This document shows positions 36,092 to 47,631 of a DNA stretch of 64,000 nucleotides, piece after piece. The notes under the pieces were generated by a model. That model was not told the origin of the DNA. It did not search any database and saw only the letters and a list, made by a program, of their open reading frames with translations. Made by a program: the position numbers and the translations under genes. The stretch is from Nocardia huaxiensis. GTDB taxonomy: Bacteria; Actinomycetota; Actinomycetes; Mycobacteriales; Mycobacteriaceae. Each line of letters opens with the position of its first letter. Positions within the stretch are counted from its first letter, which is position 1. The stretch is taken from positions 248,001-312,000 of the forward strand of contig NZ_CP059399.1 of assembly GCF_013744875.1 (NCBI RefSeq), written 5' to 3'.

Positions 36092-36323
36092 AGGGTGTGT
36101 GGAAACTCGGGTCTGGGAGTGAACGGATCGACGGGTAGCTCCTCCCGACTCGAACGCGGCAGGGAGAAGAGGAGGGAGGGCTGTCCCAGCCGTCCGTTGC
36201 GCCCGGAGGGTCGGAGTAGGCGCTGACGCGGTGCGCGGGTACGGTTTGGTGTCGGCCCCGTGTGCGAGACTGCCGATTACTCAGATCCGTTTGATCGAGA
36301 CACTGGAGAGGACAGACCGGGCG

Positions 36324-37493
36324 ATGGAGCTTGCAAGCATGAAGTTTCGGGTCGCCCGCGAGGACTTCGCTGAATCCGTAGCCTGGGTGGCCCGTAGCCT
36401 GCCGTCGCGGCCTCCGGTCCCTGTGCTGGGTGGCGTTCTCCTCGTGGCTGACGAGGACGGCCTGACGGTCTCCGGATTCGACTATGAGGTCTCCGCGCAG
36501 ATGCGCGTCGCAGCCGAAGTAGCCGGACCGGGTCAGGTGCTGGTGTCGGGCCGCCTACTGGCCGATATCACGAAGGCGTTGTCCAACAAGCCTGTTGATG
36601 TCTCCGTCGACGGCACTCGCGTGCTGATCCAGTGCGGCAGCGCCAAGTTCTCCCTGCCGACCATGCCGGTCGAGGACTACCCGCAGCTGCCCGAACTTCC
36701 TCCCCAGACCGGTGAACTGGGTGTGGATGTCTTCTCCGCCGCCGTCGGCCAGGTGGCCGTCGCCGCGGGCCGGGACGACACGCTCCCCATGCTCACCGGC
36801 ATCCGGGTCGAGATCGAAGGCCCCAAGGTCGTGCTCGCGGCCACCGACCGCTTCCGCCTCGCGGTGCGCGAACTCGAATGGCAGCCCGGACGCGCCGATG
36901 TGGAGACCGCGGTGCTGGTCCCTGCCCGCACCCTGTCCGAGTCCGCGAAAACCCTCGGTGCGTCCGATCAGCCGGTGCAATTGGCGTTCGGTACCGGCAC
37001 CGACGGCCTGCTGGGCATCGTGAACGGCGGCCGCCGCACCACCACGCGCCTGCTCGACGCGGAATTCCCCAAGTTCCGCCAGTTGCTCCCCAAGGAGCAC
37101 ACCTCCATCGCCACGCTGACGGTGAGCGCGCTGACCGACGCCATCAAGCGTGTGGCGCTGGTGGCCGAGCGCGGCGCCCAGGTGCGCATGGAGTTCTCCG
37201 ATCAGGGCCTGCTGCTGTCCGCCGGTGGCGACGATGCCGGCCGCGCCGAGGAGTGGCTGGAGGCCGAGTTCCGCGGTGAGCCGCTGACCATCGCCTTCAA
37301 CCCCGGCTACCTGGTGGACGGCCTGAACGCCCTGCACTCGGATCGCGCCATCTTCGGCTTCACCACCCCGAGCCGTCCGGCGGTGCTGCTGCCGGCGCCG
37401 GAGGAGGAGCCCGCGCAGCTGGATTCCGGTGCGTTCTCGGCGCTTTCGGGTAACTACATCTACCTGTTGATGCCGGTCCGGCTCCCGGGCTAG
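36324..37493 (+). CDS. dnaN: DNA polymerase III beta subunit (sliding clamp)
   Basis: 389 residues from ATG 36324 with GAGAGGAC upstream; ATG 36339 (MKFRVARED) is an alternative. Three clamp domains of about 125 residues are recognisable: [36 protein letters not shown], and [15 protein letters not shown], and the C-terminus ends in [13 protein letters not shown]. It is the processivity factor of the replicase. Standard place between oriC and recF. Confidence 0.97.
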   Translation: MELASMKFRVAREDFAESVAWVARSLPSRPPVPVLGGVLLVADEDGLTVSGFDYEVSAQMRVAAEVAGPGQVLVSGRLLADITKALSNKPVDVSVDGTRVLIQCGSAKFSLPTMPVEDYPQLPELPPQTGELGVDVFSAAVGQVAVAAGRDDTLPMLTGIRVEIEGPKVVLAATDRFRLAVRELEWQPGRADVETAVLVPARTLSESAKTLGASDQPVQLAFGTGTDGLLGIVNGGRRTTTRLLDAEFPKFRQLLPKEHTSIATLTVSALTDAIKRVALVAERGAQVRMEFSDQGLLLSAGGDDAGRAEEWLEAEFRGEPLTIAFNPGYLVDGLNALHSDRAIFGFTTPSRPAVLLPAPEEEPAQLDSGAFSALSGNYIYLLMPVRLPG

Positions 37494-37644
37494 CGGCTAC
37501 GGCCGACAGTCTGTGCACACTGTTGACAACCCTGTGAAAAAGTCGGTGCGACAGGGCAATTCGCCGCATTCCGGTGAAACGCCCCTGGTTGATCCACAAT
37601 TGCACAGGGTTATCCCACGTCGCGCGATGGGCATGGTGGCGTAG
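37494..37644. promoter_or_regulatory. dnaN-recF intergenic region with DnaA-box-like sites
   Basis: About 150 bases. TGATCCACA at 37590-37598 matches TTATCCACA at 8 of 9 and TTATCCCAC at 37610-37618 at 7 of 9; a TGTTGACAA is near 37519. A perfect TTATCCACA lies farther on inside recF, 38271-38279. These may extend DnaA binding beyond oriC or regulate recF. Confidence 0.5.
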
Positions 37645-38874
37645 ATGTACGTCCGGGCGTTGTCGCTGCTCGACTTCCGCTCCTGGGAGCGTGCCGAACT
37701 CGAATTGCCGCCGGGGCGAACCACTTTCCTGGGCTCCAATGGCAACGGCAAGACGAATCTGGTCGAGGCCATCGGCTATCTGTCCACACTCGGTTCCCAC
37801 CGGGTGTCGGCGGATGCCCCGCTGATCCGGATCGGCGCGCAGCGCGCCCGGATCGGCGCCACGGTGGTGAACACCGGTCGTGAACTGCGCATCGACATGG
37901 AGCTCAATCAGGGGGCCGCGAACAAGGCGCAGATCAATCGTTCGCCGGTGCGCCGGCCTCGGGAGATCCTGGGGATTCTGCATACGGTGCTGTTCGCGCC
38001 CGAGGATCTGTCGCTGGTGCGCGGTGATCCGTCCGAGCGCAGGCGCTTCCTGGACGAGCTGGCCACCGCGCGGCTGCCGCGGCTGGCGGGTGTGCGCGCG
38101 GATTACGACAAGGTGCTGCGGCAGCGCTCCGCCCTGTTGAAAACCGCTGGGCGCAATGCTCGTTCGGGCGCGCGGGGTGCGGAGATGAGCACCCTGGACG
38201 TGTGGGACGGGCATCTCGCCGCGCACGGTGCGGTGCTGCTGGCGCAGCGGCTGCGACTGGTGCACGAACTTTATCCACATCTTGCACAGGCCTATGGATC
38301 GATCGCCCCGGAGTCGCGACCTGCGTCGATCGCGTACCGAAGCGGTTATCTCCCAACAGAATTCCAGGATCCCGCACGTTCTCCACAGGCTGATGACGAA
38401 GCGGTGCTGGAGTCGATCCTGTTGCGCGAGTTGGGGAATGCGCGACAGAAGGAACTCGAGCGCGGCGTGTGCCTCGTCGGCCCGCACCGCGACGATCTGG
38501 AACTCATGCTGGGCTCCGCACCCGCGAAGGGTTTCGCCAGTCACGGCGAATCCTGGTCCTTCGCACTGGCTTTGCGGCTCGGCGCGTTCGAATTGCTGCG
38601 CACCGCGGGCACCGATCCGGTGCTGATCCTCGACGATGTGTTCGCCGAACTGGATCGCCGTCGCCGCACCGCGCTGGCCGCCGTCGCCGCCACCGCCGAG
38701 CAGGTTCTCATCACCGCCGCTGTGCCCGAGGATGTTCCGCCGGAACTCGAAGCCAACCCCCTGCGCGTGGAAACCACCGGGGAAGCCGATCGTCGCACCT
38801 CCCACGTGTCGGTGGGATGCGGCAGAATCACGGCAGGTAACGGGGCTGCGGAAGAGGGAGCTGTGGATGGCTGA
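37645..38874 (+). CDS. recF: DNA replication and repair protein RecF
   Basis: 409 residues. ABC-type ATPase with Walker [19 protein letters not shown] near residues 31-48, signature segment in [13 protein letters not shown], and Walker [17 protein letters not shown]. It loads RecA at gaps with RecO and RecR. It overlaps the next gene (dciA) by eight bases, showing translational coupling. The N-terminus [21 protein letters not shown] matches the family start. Confidence 0.95.
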   Translation: MYVRALSLLDFRSWERAELELPPGRTTFLGSNGNGKTNLVEAIGYLSTLGSHRVSADAPLIRIGAQRARIGATVVNTGRELRIDMELNQGAANKAQINRSPVRRPREILGILHTVLFAPEDLSLVRGDPSERRRFLDELATARLPRLAGVRADYDKVLRQRSALLKTAGRNARSGARGAEMSTLDVWDGHLAAHGAVLLAQRLRLVHELYPHLAQAYGSIAPESRPASIAYRSGYLPTEFQDPARSPQADDEAVLESILLRELGNARQKELERGVCLVGPHRDDLELMLGSAPAKGFASHGESWSFALALRLGAFELLRTAGTDPVLILDDVFAELDRRRRTALAAVAATAEQVLITAAVPEDVPPELEANPLRVETTGEADRRTSHVSVGCGRITAGNGAAEEGAVDG

Positions 38875-39442
38875 CCAGCCGGAGAAACAGGATCCGACCC
38901 CGGGCGCGTCAGGTCCGGAGGGGGAACTGCGCGGCGTCGATCTCGCGCGGCGCGCACTCGAGGAGGCCAGGGCCGCTGCTCGCGCCCGCGGTCAGAACGT
39001 GGGGCAGGGGAGGGCCTCGCCGCGCAAGGGCGGTGTCCGTGCCCTGCGCCGGCGTCGCACCGGCTGGTCGGGTGCGGGCCCGGACGACCGTGATCCGCAG
39101 ACACTGTCGTCGCTGGCCATGGCGCTGGCCAAGGGCCGCGGCTGGTCCGGCAAGGTCGCCGAGGGCACGGTATTCGGACGCTGGGCGCAGGTGGTGGGGG
39201 AGGACATCGCCTCGCACGCCAATCCGGTCACGCTCGAGAACGGCGTGCTGAGCATCCAGGCCGAGTCGACGGCGTGGGCGACACAGTTGCGGCTCATGCA
39301 GTCGCAGATTCTGGCGAAGATCAATGCGGCGGTCGGGCACGGCACCGTCACCTCGCTGCGCATCAACGGCCCGACGGCCCCGAGCTGGCGGCACGGCGAT
39401 CGGCACATCAAGGGCCGCGGACCGCGCGACACCTACGGATAG
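38867..39442 (+). CDS. dciA: DciA (DUF721) family replicative-helicase loader
   Basis: 191 residues from ATG 38867, with GAAGAGGGAG at 38851-38860. N-terminal charged/Arg-rich region, then the DUF721 domain, about 80-175 ([32 protein letters not shown], shortened in family terms). DUF721 proteins have been identified as DciA, the ancestral operator of the DnaB helicase in bacteria without DnaC. Position between recF and gyrB agrees with Rv0004. The stop of recF overlaps its start. Confidence 0.9.
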   Translation: MADQPEKQDPTPGASGPEGELRGVDLARRALEEARAAARARGQNVGQGRASPRKGGVRALRRRRTGWSGAGPDDRDPQTLSSLAMALAKGRGWSGKVAEGTVFGRWAQVVGEDIASHANPVTLENGVLSIQAESTAWATQLRLMQSQILAKINAAVGHGTVTSLRINGPTAPSWRHGDRHIKGRGPRDTYG

Positions 39443-41904
<2,462 letters not shown>

Positions 41905-41911
41905 GTGGCGC

Positions 41912-41940
41912 GGGGCAGAGGGATTCGAACCCTCGGCCCC
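41912..41940. other. Hairpin in the gyrB-gyrA gap resembling a tRNA T-arm
   Basis: GGGGC, A, GAGGG, loop ATTCGAA, CCCTC, G, GCCCC: a ten-pair stem with one mismatch. On the minus strand the inner part is GAGGG-TTCGAAT-CCCTC, identical in form to a tRNA T-stem and loop, followed by TGCCCCGCGCCA. The D-arm and anticodon arm are missing. It may attenuate gyrA relative to gyrB, or be a tRNA 3'-end remnant. Confidence 0.65.
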
Positions 41941-41990
41941 TGCGTGCCACCGCCCGAGAACCCCAAATGACCTCTTACGGAGACTGATTC

Positions 41991-44507
41991 ATGACAGAGA
42001 CCGAGTTGCCCCCCTCCGGCGGCGACCGCATCGAGCCGGTCGACATCCAGCAGGAGATGCAGAACTCCTACATCGACTACGCCATGAGCGTGATCGTCGG
42101 CCGTGCGCTGCCGGAGGTCCGTGACGGCCTCAAGCCGGTGCACCGCCGGATCATGTACGCGATGTACGACAACGGGTATCGGCCCGATCGCGGTTATGTG
42201 AAGTCCGCGCGCCCGGTCGCCGACACCATGGGTAACTATCACCCGCACGGTGACACGGCCATCTACGACACCCTCGTGCGTATGGCGCAGCCGTGGTCGC
42301 TGCGGTATCCGCTGGTCGACGGCCAGGGCAACTTCGGTTCGCGCGGCAACGACGGCGCGGCCGCCATGCGTTACACCGAGTGCCGCCTGACGCCGCTGGC
42401 CATGGAGCTGCTGCGCGAAATCGACCACGAGACGGTCGATTTCATCCCCAACTACGACGGTAAGACGCAGGAGCCGGTCGTTCTCCCGGCCCGCGTCCCC
42501 GTGCTGTTGATGAACGGCTCCAACGGCATCGCCGTCGGTATGGCCACCAATATTCCGCCGCACAACCTGACGGAACTGGCCGAGGCCATCTACTGGGCGC
42601 TCGACAATCACGAGGCGGACGAGGAGTCCACCCTCGCGGCGTGCATGGAGCGCGTGAAGGGCCCGGACTTCCCGACCGCCGGCCTGATCGTCGGCACCCA
42701 GGGCATTCACGACGCGTACACGACCGGCCGCGGCTCCATCAAGATGCGCGGTGTGGTCGAGATCGAGGAAGACAATCGTGGCCGCACCACGATCGTCATC
42801 ACCGAGCTGCCGTACCAGGTGAACACCGACAACTTCATCAACTCGATCGCCGAGCAGGTGAAGGACGCGAAGATCGCGGGCGTCTCCGACATCCACGACG
42901 AGTCCTCCGACCGTGTCGGCATGCGCATCGTGGTGACGGTCAAGCGTGACGCGGTCGCCAAGGTCGTGCTGAACAACCTGTACAAGCACACCCAGTTGCA
43001 GACCAGCTTCGGCGCGAACATGCTGTCGATCGTCGACGGGGTGCCGCGCACGCTGCGCCTGGATCAGATGATCCGGCTGTACGTGAACCACCAGTTGGAC
43101 GTCATCATCCGGCGCACGAAGTACTTGCTGCGCAAGGCGGAGGAGCGCGCCCACATCCTGCGTGGTTTGGTGAAGGCGCTCGATCAGCTCGACGCTGTGA
43201 TCGCCCTGATCCGCCGCTCGGCCGACACCGAGACCGCGCGCACCGGCTTGATGCAGTTGCTGGATATCGACGAGATCCAGGCCACCGCCATTCTCGATAT
43301 GCAGCTGCGCCGCCTGTCCGCCCTGGAACGGCAGAAGATCCTCGACGAATTGGCCAAGATCGAGGCCGAGATCGCCGACCTCAAGGACATCCTGCTCAAG
43401 CCGGAGCGGCAGCGCGCCATCGTGCGCGACGAGCTGGCCGAGATCGTCGACAAGCACGGCGACGACCGCCGCACGAAGATCATCGCCTCGGACGGCGACG
43501 TCCAGGACGAGGATCTGATCGCCCGCGAGGACGTGGTCGTCACCATCACCGAGACCGGGTACGCCAAGCGCACCAAGACCGACCTCTACCGTTCGCAGAA
43601 GCGCGGCGGCAAGGGCGTGCAGGGCGCGGGTCTCAAGCAGGACGACATCGTCCGGCACTTCTTCATCACCTCCACGCACGACTGGCTGCTGTTCTTCACC
43701 AACCTCGGCCGCGTGTACCGGGCCAAGGCGTACGAGCTGCCGGAGGCCAACCGCACCGCGCGCGGCCAGCACGTGGCGAACCTGCTGGCCTTCCAGCCGG
43801 ACGAGAAGATCGCCCAGGTCATTCAGATCAAGTCGTACGAGGATTCCCCGTACCTGGTGCTGGCGACCCGCAACGGTCTGGTGAAGAAGTCCAAGCTGAC
43901 CGACTTCGATTCCAACCGCTCCGGCGGCATCGTGGCGGTCAATCTTCGCGATGGTGACGAATTGGTCGGTGCGGCACTGTGTTCCGCCGAGGACGACCTG
44001 CTGCTCGTCTCCGCGCACGGCCAGTCGATCCGCTTCTCCGCCAACGACGAGGTGCTGCGTCCCATGGGCCGCGCCACCTCCGGCGTGCAGGGCATGCGCT
44101 TCAACACCGACGATGAACTGTTGTCGCTCAATGTCGTTCACGAGGGCGACGAATCGAACTATCTGCTTGTCGCGACGGCGGGCGGGTACTCCAAGCGCAC
44201 GGCCATCGACGAGTACACGGCGCAGGGCCGAGGCGGCAAGGGCGTCTTGACTATTCAGTACGACGAGAAACGTGGCAGTCTGGTCGGGGCGCTCATCGTC
44301 AATGACGACGACGAGCTGTACGCGATTACCTCCGGTGGCGGCGTTATTCGCACCGCGGCGAATCAGGTTCGCAAAGCCGGACGCCAAACCAAGGGCGTCC
44401 GGTTGATGAACCTGGGCGGGGACGATACGTTGCTGGCGATCGCTCGGAACGCGGATGAACCCGACCAGGTTGCCGAAGACGACACCAGCGGTTCGGCGAA
44501 GCAGTAG
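41991..44507 (+). CDS. gyrA: DNA gyrase subunit A
   Basis: 838 residues from ATG 41991. The breakage-reunion domain has active-site Tyr128 (AAMRYTE). The quinolone-determining region is [17 protein letters not shown], with Thr89-Ala90 and Asp93, so the acidic residue is intact. The C-terminal beta-pinwheel has six blades with the GyrA-box-like [10 protein letters not shown]. It forms the heterotetramer with GyrB, from which it is separated by 86 bases containing a hairpin. Confidence 0.98.
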   Translation: MTETELPPSGGDRIEPVDIQQEMQNSYIDYAMSVIVGRALPEVRDGLKPVHRRIMYAMYDNGYRPDRGYVKSARPVADTMGNYHPHGDTAIYDTLVRMAQPWSLRYPLVDGQGNFGSRGNDGAAAMRYTECRLTPLAMELLREIDHETVDFIPNYDGKTQEPVVLPARVPVLLMNGSNGIAVGMATNIPPHNLTELAEAIYWALDNHEADEESTLAACMERVKGPDFPTAGLIVGTQGIHDAYTTGRGSIKMRGVVEIEEDNRGRTTIVITELPYQVNTDNFINSIAEQVKDAKIAGVSDIHDESSDRVGMRIVVTVKRDAVAKVVLNNLYKHTQLQTSFGANMLSIVDGVPRTLRLDQMIRLYVNHQLDVIIRRTKYLLRKAEERAHILRGLVKALDQLDAVIALIRRSADTETARTGLMQLLDIDEIQATAILDMQLRRLSALERQKILDELAKIEAEIADLKDILLKPERQRAIVRDELAEIVDKHGDDRRTKIIASDGDVQDEDLIAREDVVVTITETGYAKRTKTDLYRSQKRGGKGVQGAGLKQDDIVRHFFITSTHDWLLFFTNLGRVYRAKAYELPEANRTARGQHVANLLAFQPDEKIAQVIQIKSYEDSPYLVLATRNGLVKKSKLTDFDSNRSGGIVAVNLRDGDELVGAALCSAEDDLLLVSAHGQSIRFSANDEVLRPMGRATSGVQGMRFNTDDELLSLNVVHEGDESNYLLVATAGGYSKRTAIDEYTAQGRGGKGVLTIQYDEKRGSLVGALIVNDDDELYAITSGGGVIRTAANQVRKAGRQTKGVRLMNLGGDDTLLAIARNADEPDQVAEDDTSGSAKQ

Positions 44508-44551
44508 TTTCACCACAGCAGCGGCGGCAGAACGAATCGAAGGATTCACCA

Positions 44552-45490
44552 TTGACCACGAATCAGCCGAATGACCAGCGGGGTCACGCCAATGGCGTGA
44601 CCGAGCGGATCGCCCCGTCCCCGATTCCGCCGCGGCCCATTCCGCGGCCGGGTGCCTCGAACGAATCGGGCGTGCCGATTTCGCCCGAAACACCGGACAA
44701 CTCCGGCGAATTCGTGGAGAACGCGCACGATTCGGCGGCCGCCGCGGAGCCGTCGGATCAGCAGTCCGCCGGTTCGCCCTTCCAGGAGGGCTGGTCTCAG
44801 CTGCCGCAGCGCGAGCCGCAGTCCAACCTGTACCGGCCCGGTCAGTCGCCCACCACGGGGCGGCCGGCCGGCGGTGTGGGTCTGAACGCCGGTGTCTCCA
44901 ATGCGCGCACCACGGCCGACCTGGCGGCCAAGGCGGCCCGCAAGGAGGCGGCCATGGTGAAGTCCGTCGGCATCGACGGACCGACCCGCAGCATCGCCCG
45001 CCCCGAACTCGTGAAGGATCTGCCCGATCTGTCCGAGCTGCGGCACCCGCTGCCGCCGCCGGAGCCGATCGCGCCGACCGGCCCGGTCTCGCCGTCCGCC
45101 CCCGCGGCGGTCGCGCAGGCCGCGGCCACCGGTGAGCCGCTGCGCGCCACCGTGCAGCTGCGCCACATCGACCCGTGGTCCACGCTGAAGGTGTCGCTGG
45201 TGATCAGCGTCGCCATGTTCTTCGTGTGGATGCTCGCGGTCGGCCTGCTCTACCTCGTGCTCGAGGGCATGGGCGTGTGGGAGCGGCTCAACAGCACCTT
45301 CACCGAAATGGTGTCGGACAGTTCGTCTTCCGCGCTCGTGGACGCCGGCACCGTGTTCGGCTACGCGGGCGTCATCGGCCTCATCAACGTGGTCCTGCTG
45401 ACCGCGCTGTCGACGGTCGGCGTGTTCGTCTACAACCAATGCTGCGACCTCGTCGGCGGCATCCAGGTGACCCTGGCGGACCCGGACTAG
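44552..45490 (+). CDS. DUF3566 membrane protein (Rv0007-like)
   Basis: 312 residues from TTG 44552, with GAAGGA seven bases upstream. A long low-complexity cytoplasmic N-terminus (about 1-195) is rich in Pro, Ala, Ser. A DUF3566 domain follows: [21 protein letters not shown] (helix about 215-240) and a second helix near 270-295 ([20 protein letters not shown]). Downstream of gyrA in mycobacteria and relatives, function unknown. Terminated by the strong hairpin at 45505. Confidence 0.88.
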   Translation: MTTNQPNDQRGHANGVTERIAPSPIPPRPIPRPGASNESGVPISPETPDNSGEFVENAHDSAAAAEPSDQQSAGSPFQEGWSQLPQREPQSNLYRPGQSPTTGRPAGGVGLNAGVSNARTTADLAAKAARKEAAMVKSVGIDGPTRSIARPELVKDLPDLSELRHPLPPPEPIAPTGPVSPSAPAAVAQAAATGEPLRATVQLRHIDPWSTLKVSLVISVAMFFVWMLAVGLLYLVLEGMGVWERLNSTFTEMVSDSSSSALVDAGTVFGYAGVIGLINVVLLTALSTVGVFVYNQCCDLVGGIQVTLADPD

Positions 45491-45504
45491 ACCTTCCAGG
45501 TCTG

Positions 45505-45542
45505 AAAGGGGTGTGGGGACCAAGTCCCCACACCCCTTTTTT
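45505..45542 (+). terminator. Strong intrinsic terminator after the DUF3566 gene
   Basis: A perfect 16-bp stem (AAAGGGGTGTGGGGAC with its complement), CAA loop, and a run of six T. This is the only textbook U-tract terminator in the window, closing the gyrB-gyrA-DUF3566 unit 14 bases after the stop. Confidence 0.95.
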
Positions 45543-45572
45543 GTGGGATCGGGGTGGCGCGGCCCCGCCGTA

Positions 45573-45611
45573 CGGGGGTTCGGGGGCGAAGCCCCCGAGG
45601 GGCCCGGGAGC
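45573..45611 (-). repeat. GC-rich intergenic repeat, copy D
   Basis: GGGGGTTCGGGGGCGAAGCC and CCCGAGGGG: the core hairpin module in minus orientation, without the ACTCTC module. It lies between the DUF3566 terminator and tRNA-Ile. The rest of 45543-45697 has nothing I can identify other than the presumed tRNA promoter (near 45645-45690). Confidence 0.7.
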
Positions 45612-45697
45612 GGGTTTGACCTGCCGTTTTGGAGGTCGGAGGTTCGGTACGGTAATCTTTGGCCTCGGTTCGAGAGACACTCTCGGAACCGAGATGA

Positions 45698-45771
45698 GGG
45701 CCTATAGCTCAGGCGGTTAGAGCGCTTCGCTGATAACGAAGAGGTCGGAGGTTCAAGTCCTCCTAGGCCCA
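45698..45771 (+). tRNA. tRNA-Ile (GAT)
   Basis: 74 bases with complete cloverleaf. Acceptor GGGCCTA pairs with TAGGCCC; the anticodon loop CTGATAA gives anticodon GAT at 45732-45734; the T-loop is GGTTCAAGTCC. No CCA is encoded. It occupies the position of ileT after gyrA/Rv0007. Confidence 0.97.
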
Positions 45772-45800
45772 CTCCCGAGAATCACAGTAGGGTGGGATTC

Positions 45801-45908
45801 ATGAAATTTCTCCTCACGATCGGCCTGGTGGCCGCGGTGATCTTCGGAATCAGCAAACTGCGTCAGCGCAATGATGCCGACCTCTGGCACGAGGTCACCA
45901 CTCGCTGA
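45801..45908 (+). CDS. DLW-39-family small membrane protein between two tRNAs
   Basis: A 35-residue protein starting at ATG 45801, 30 bases after tRNA-Ile. One hydrophobic helix, FLLTIGLVAAVIFGISKL (residues 3-20), then a polar tail RQRNDADLWHEVT with the DLW motif that gives the DLW-39 family its name. The preceding GGGTGGGATTC offers a modest ribosome site. Actinobacteria conserve this tiny gene next to tRNA-Ile/Ala, function unknown. It is too short to be found by usual length cut-offs. Confidence 0.85.
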   Translation: MKFLLTIGLVAAVIFGISKLRQRNDADLWHEVTTR

Positions 45909-45918
45909 TCGAAAACCT

Positions 45919-45935
45919 CGGGGAGATTCTCCCCG
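45919..45935 (+). terminator. Short hairpin between DLW-39 and tRNA-Ala
   Basis: CGGGGAGA-T-TCTCCCCG forms a six- to eight-pair stem directly after the DLW-39 stop and three bases before tRNA-Ala. It may be a terminator or a processing signal for a tRNA-Ile/DLW-39/tRNA-Ala transcript. Confidence 0.55.
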
Positions 45936-45938
45936 TCC

Positions 45939-46011
45939 GGGGCCTTAGCTCAATTGGCAGAGCACTGCCTTTGCAAGGCAGGGGTTAGGGGTTCGATTCC
46001 CCTAGGCTCCA
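45939..46011 (+). tRNA. tRNA-Ala (TGC)
   Basis: 73 bases with complete cloverleaf. Acceptor GGGGCCT pairs with AGGCTCC (one G-T pair); anticodon loop TTTGCAA gives TGC at 45972-45974; T-loop GGTTCGATTCC. No encoded CCA. Position of alaT. Confidence 0.97.
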
Positions 46012-46098
46012 CTTCTTCTTGCTCCTCCGCTGTGACATCTCACCGATGTCGTCTGACACGAGAACTCGCAGCGAATTCCCGCATCATCACCACGTAAG

Positions 46099-47133
46099 GT
46101 GGCGATCATGGCCTCCCCCGAGATCTCGAAACTCGTTCAATCCGTGGTGGAGCCGTATCTGCTGAACGGCGAGCGCAAATACAACCGGCGTGAGGTGGCG
46201 GCCAAGAGTGGCGCGCCGACGTCGCTGACCAGACGCTTGTGGATCGCCCTGGGTTTTCCCGCGCATCCCGATGACGACGCCATCGAATACTCCGACGCCG
46301 ATATCGCGGCCGCCAAAAGCTTCGGCCGGCTGAAAGTGCTGGCGGGCGCGGACATTCACCGCCAGACCACGGCCGCCCGCACGCTGGGGCGGTCCATGGC
46401 CCGGCTGGCCGAGTGGCAGGTGGATCTGATCACCGAGGAGATCCTGTACCGCACCGAGGCGCGCATGAAGGCCGATCCGGCCGCGAATCAGGAGGATGTG
46501 GCGCGGGTCGTCACCGAAGAGGTGATGAACGAGATCGAGGCGCTCATGACCTACGCGTTCCGCCGGCACCTGGACGCGGCGCTGGCGCGCTCGCTGGACG
46601 AGGGCTCGGTCGCGGGGGACACCATGCGGGTGATGGCGGTCGGGTTCGCCGACATGGTCGGGTACACGCGTCTCACGCGGCACCTGGAACCGGACGAATT
46701 GTCTTCTCTCCTCGAGGCATTCGAGGCGGCGACGAGCAATGCGATCATCGCCAACGGCGGCTGGGTCATCAAGAACGTGGGCGACGAGGTCATGTTCGCG
46801 GCCAATACCGCCGAGGAGGGTGCGCGCATCGCGCTGGCCGTCCAGGAGGCCGCCACGGCCTCGCACGGCGTCACCCAGGAGTTGCGGGTGGGTCTGGCCT
46901 ACGGCGAGGTGCTGCAGCGCTTCGGGGACCTCTACGGGTCGGTGGTGAACGTGGCCGCGCGCCTCACGGGTGTGGCGCGTCCGGGCACCGTGCTCGTGGA
47001 CGATGGCGCGGCGGCGGCGATAGCGGGCAACCCGCAGTTCGAATTGACCCATCTGCGTGGTGTGCGAGTGCGCGGCATCAACCGGCTGCGCGGGCATGTG
47101 CTGCGCCGCAATGTGATTCGTCCCCTGGTGTAG
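46099..47133 (+). CDS. Class III adenylate cyclase with N-terminal regulatory domain
   Basis: 344 residues from GTG 46099 (ATG 46108 possible). Residues 1-165 form a helical domain like the autoinhibitory/pH-sensing part of mycobacterial Rv2212 and Rv1264; no membrane helix. The catalytic domain is about 172-325 with all essential residues: metal-binding Asp185 (VGFADMVGYT) and Asp229 (GDEVMF), adenine-specifying Lys225 and Asp277 (FGDLYG), and transition-state Asn284 and Arg288 (NVAARLTG). It should be an active, soluble homodimeric cyclase making cAMP. This gene is not at the corresponding place in M. tuberculosis. Confidence 0.9.
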   Translation: MAIMASPEISKLVQSVVEPYLLNGERKYNRREVAAKSGAPTSLTRRLWIALGFPAHPDDDAIEYSDADIAAAKSFGRLKVLAGADIHRQTTAARTLGRSMARLAEWQVDLITEEILYRTEARMKADPAANQEDVARVVTEEVMNEIEALMTYAFRRHLDAALARSLDEGSVAGDTMRVMAVGFADMVGYTRLTRHLEPDELSSLLEAFEAATSNAIIANGGWVIKNVGDEVMFAANTAEEGARIALAVQEAATASHGVTQELRVGLAYGEVLQRFGDLYGSVVNVAARLTGVARPGTVLVDDGAAAAIAGNPQFELTHLRGVRVRGINRLRGHVLRRNVIRPLV

Positions 47134-47631
47134 CCGGGCGGGAAACCTGCTCCGGATATGGGAGCGGGCCTCGGCGAAGGGGGGGAGTTAGCCGAGGCCC
47201 GCGTAAGGTCGGCCCGGGGGGGAGGGGCCGACGGGAACGATCCTACGCGAGATATGGCGTTTGTGTGGCCATCGCGGGTCCGCGTTCCAAGATTTTTTGC
47301 GGAGAAGATGTCGTACCCGGGTGGGACCATCGGGTCGTGCCGCAAAAAGTGATGCCGGACGGGCGAATTCGAGTAGTGCGCTACTCGCGATTCGGGCATC
47401 TTCGCGGGCGGATCATCGAATCGGCCGCATCCCGTACCGGCACCCCCGAGCACCGCCGGACCCCCAACGGGATGCGGCCTTTCCCGTGTCACAGGTCTTT
47501 CACTTCCGGAATTTCGGATGACTTCCACGCCCGAAATGGGCAATACTGGCCCGTAGTGTCCGGTCTTGTTCGCAGCGTTTATGCAGATCAGAGCCAACAC
47601 GGCTCGAAATCTACGAGACATCAGGAGAATC
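47134..47631. other. Intergenic region with two large inverted repeats
   Basis: About 500 bases without a gene I would support. GCGGGCCTCGGC (47164-47175) and its complement (47191-47202) form a likely terminator for the cyclase. GGCCGCATCCCGT (47423-47435) and its complement (47467-47479) form a second perfect 13-bp stem around 31 bases, followed by TTTCCC. The ABC operon promoter presumably lies at 47480-47620. Confidence 0.6.
47164..47202 (+). terminator. Terminator of the adenylate cyclase gene
   Basis: Perfect 12-bp inverted arms at 47164-47175 and 47191-47202 with a 15-base spacer, 31 bases after the cyclase stop. No T-tract. Nothing else in the local sequence explains this symmetry. 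Confidence 0.75.

Larger units (their letters stand above)
35569..36323. other. oriC: Origin of replication oriC (dnaA-dnaN intergenic region)
   Basis: 755 non-coding bases between dnaA and dnaN, the oriC location in actinobacteria. DnaA-box-like 9-mers (7-8 of 9 to TTATCCACA or TTGTCCACA) lie at 35566-35574, 35625-35633, 35734-35742, 35800-35808, 35848-35856, 35924-35932, 36026-36034 and 36098-36106. Strikingly, none is a perfect box. From 35634 to 35971 the region is dominated by CTCGAG palindromes. A trinucleotide tract and AT-rich stretch at 36048-36091 is the probable unwinding element. 36107-36323 probably contains the dnaN promoter. Confidence 0.9.

Noticed and set aside
41906-41980. 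Complete tRNA gene on the minus strand between gyrB and gyrA
   Set aside because: Only a T-arm and acceptor-like 3' end are present; no anticodon or D arm and the 5' acceptor does not pair.
42219-42300. Quinolone-resistance substitution in GyrA
   Set aside because: [10 protein letters not shown] has the Asp intact and Thr/Ala at the variable sites; without a reference strain this cannot be called a resistance change.
47158-47352. 64-residue plus-strand frame after the cyclase gene
   Set aside because: Covers the terminator hairpin, has no ribosome site or hydrophobic/conserved pattern.
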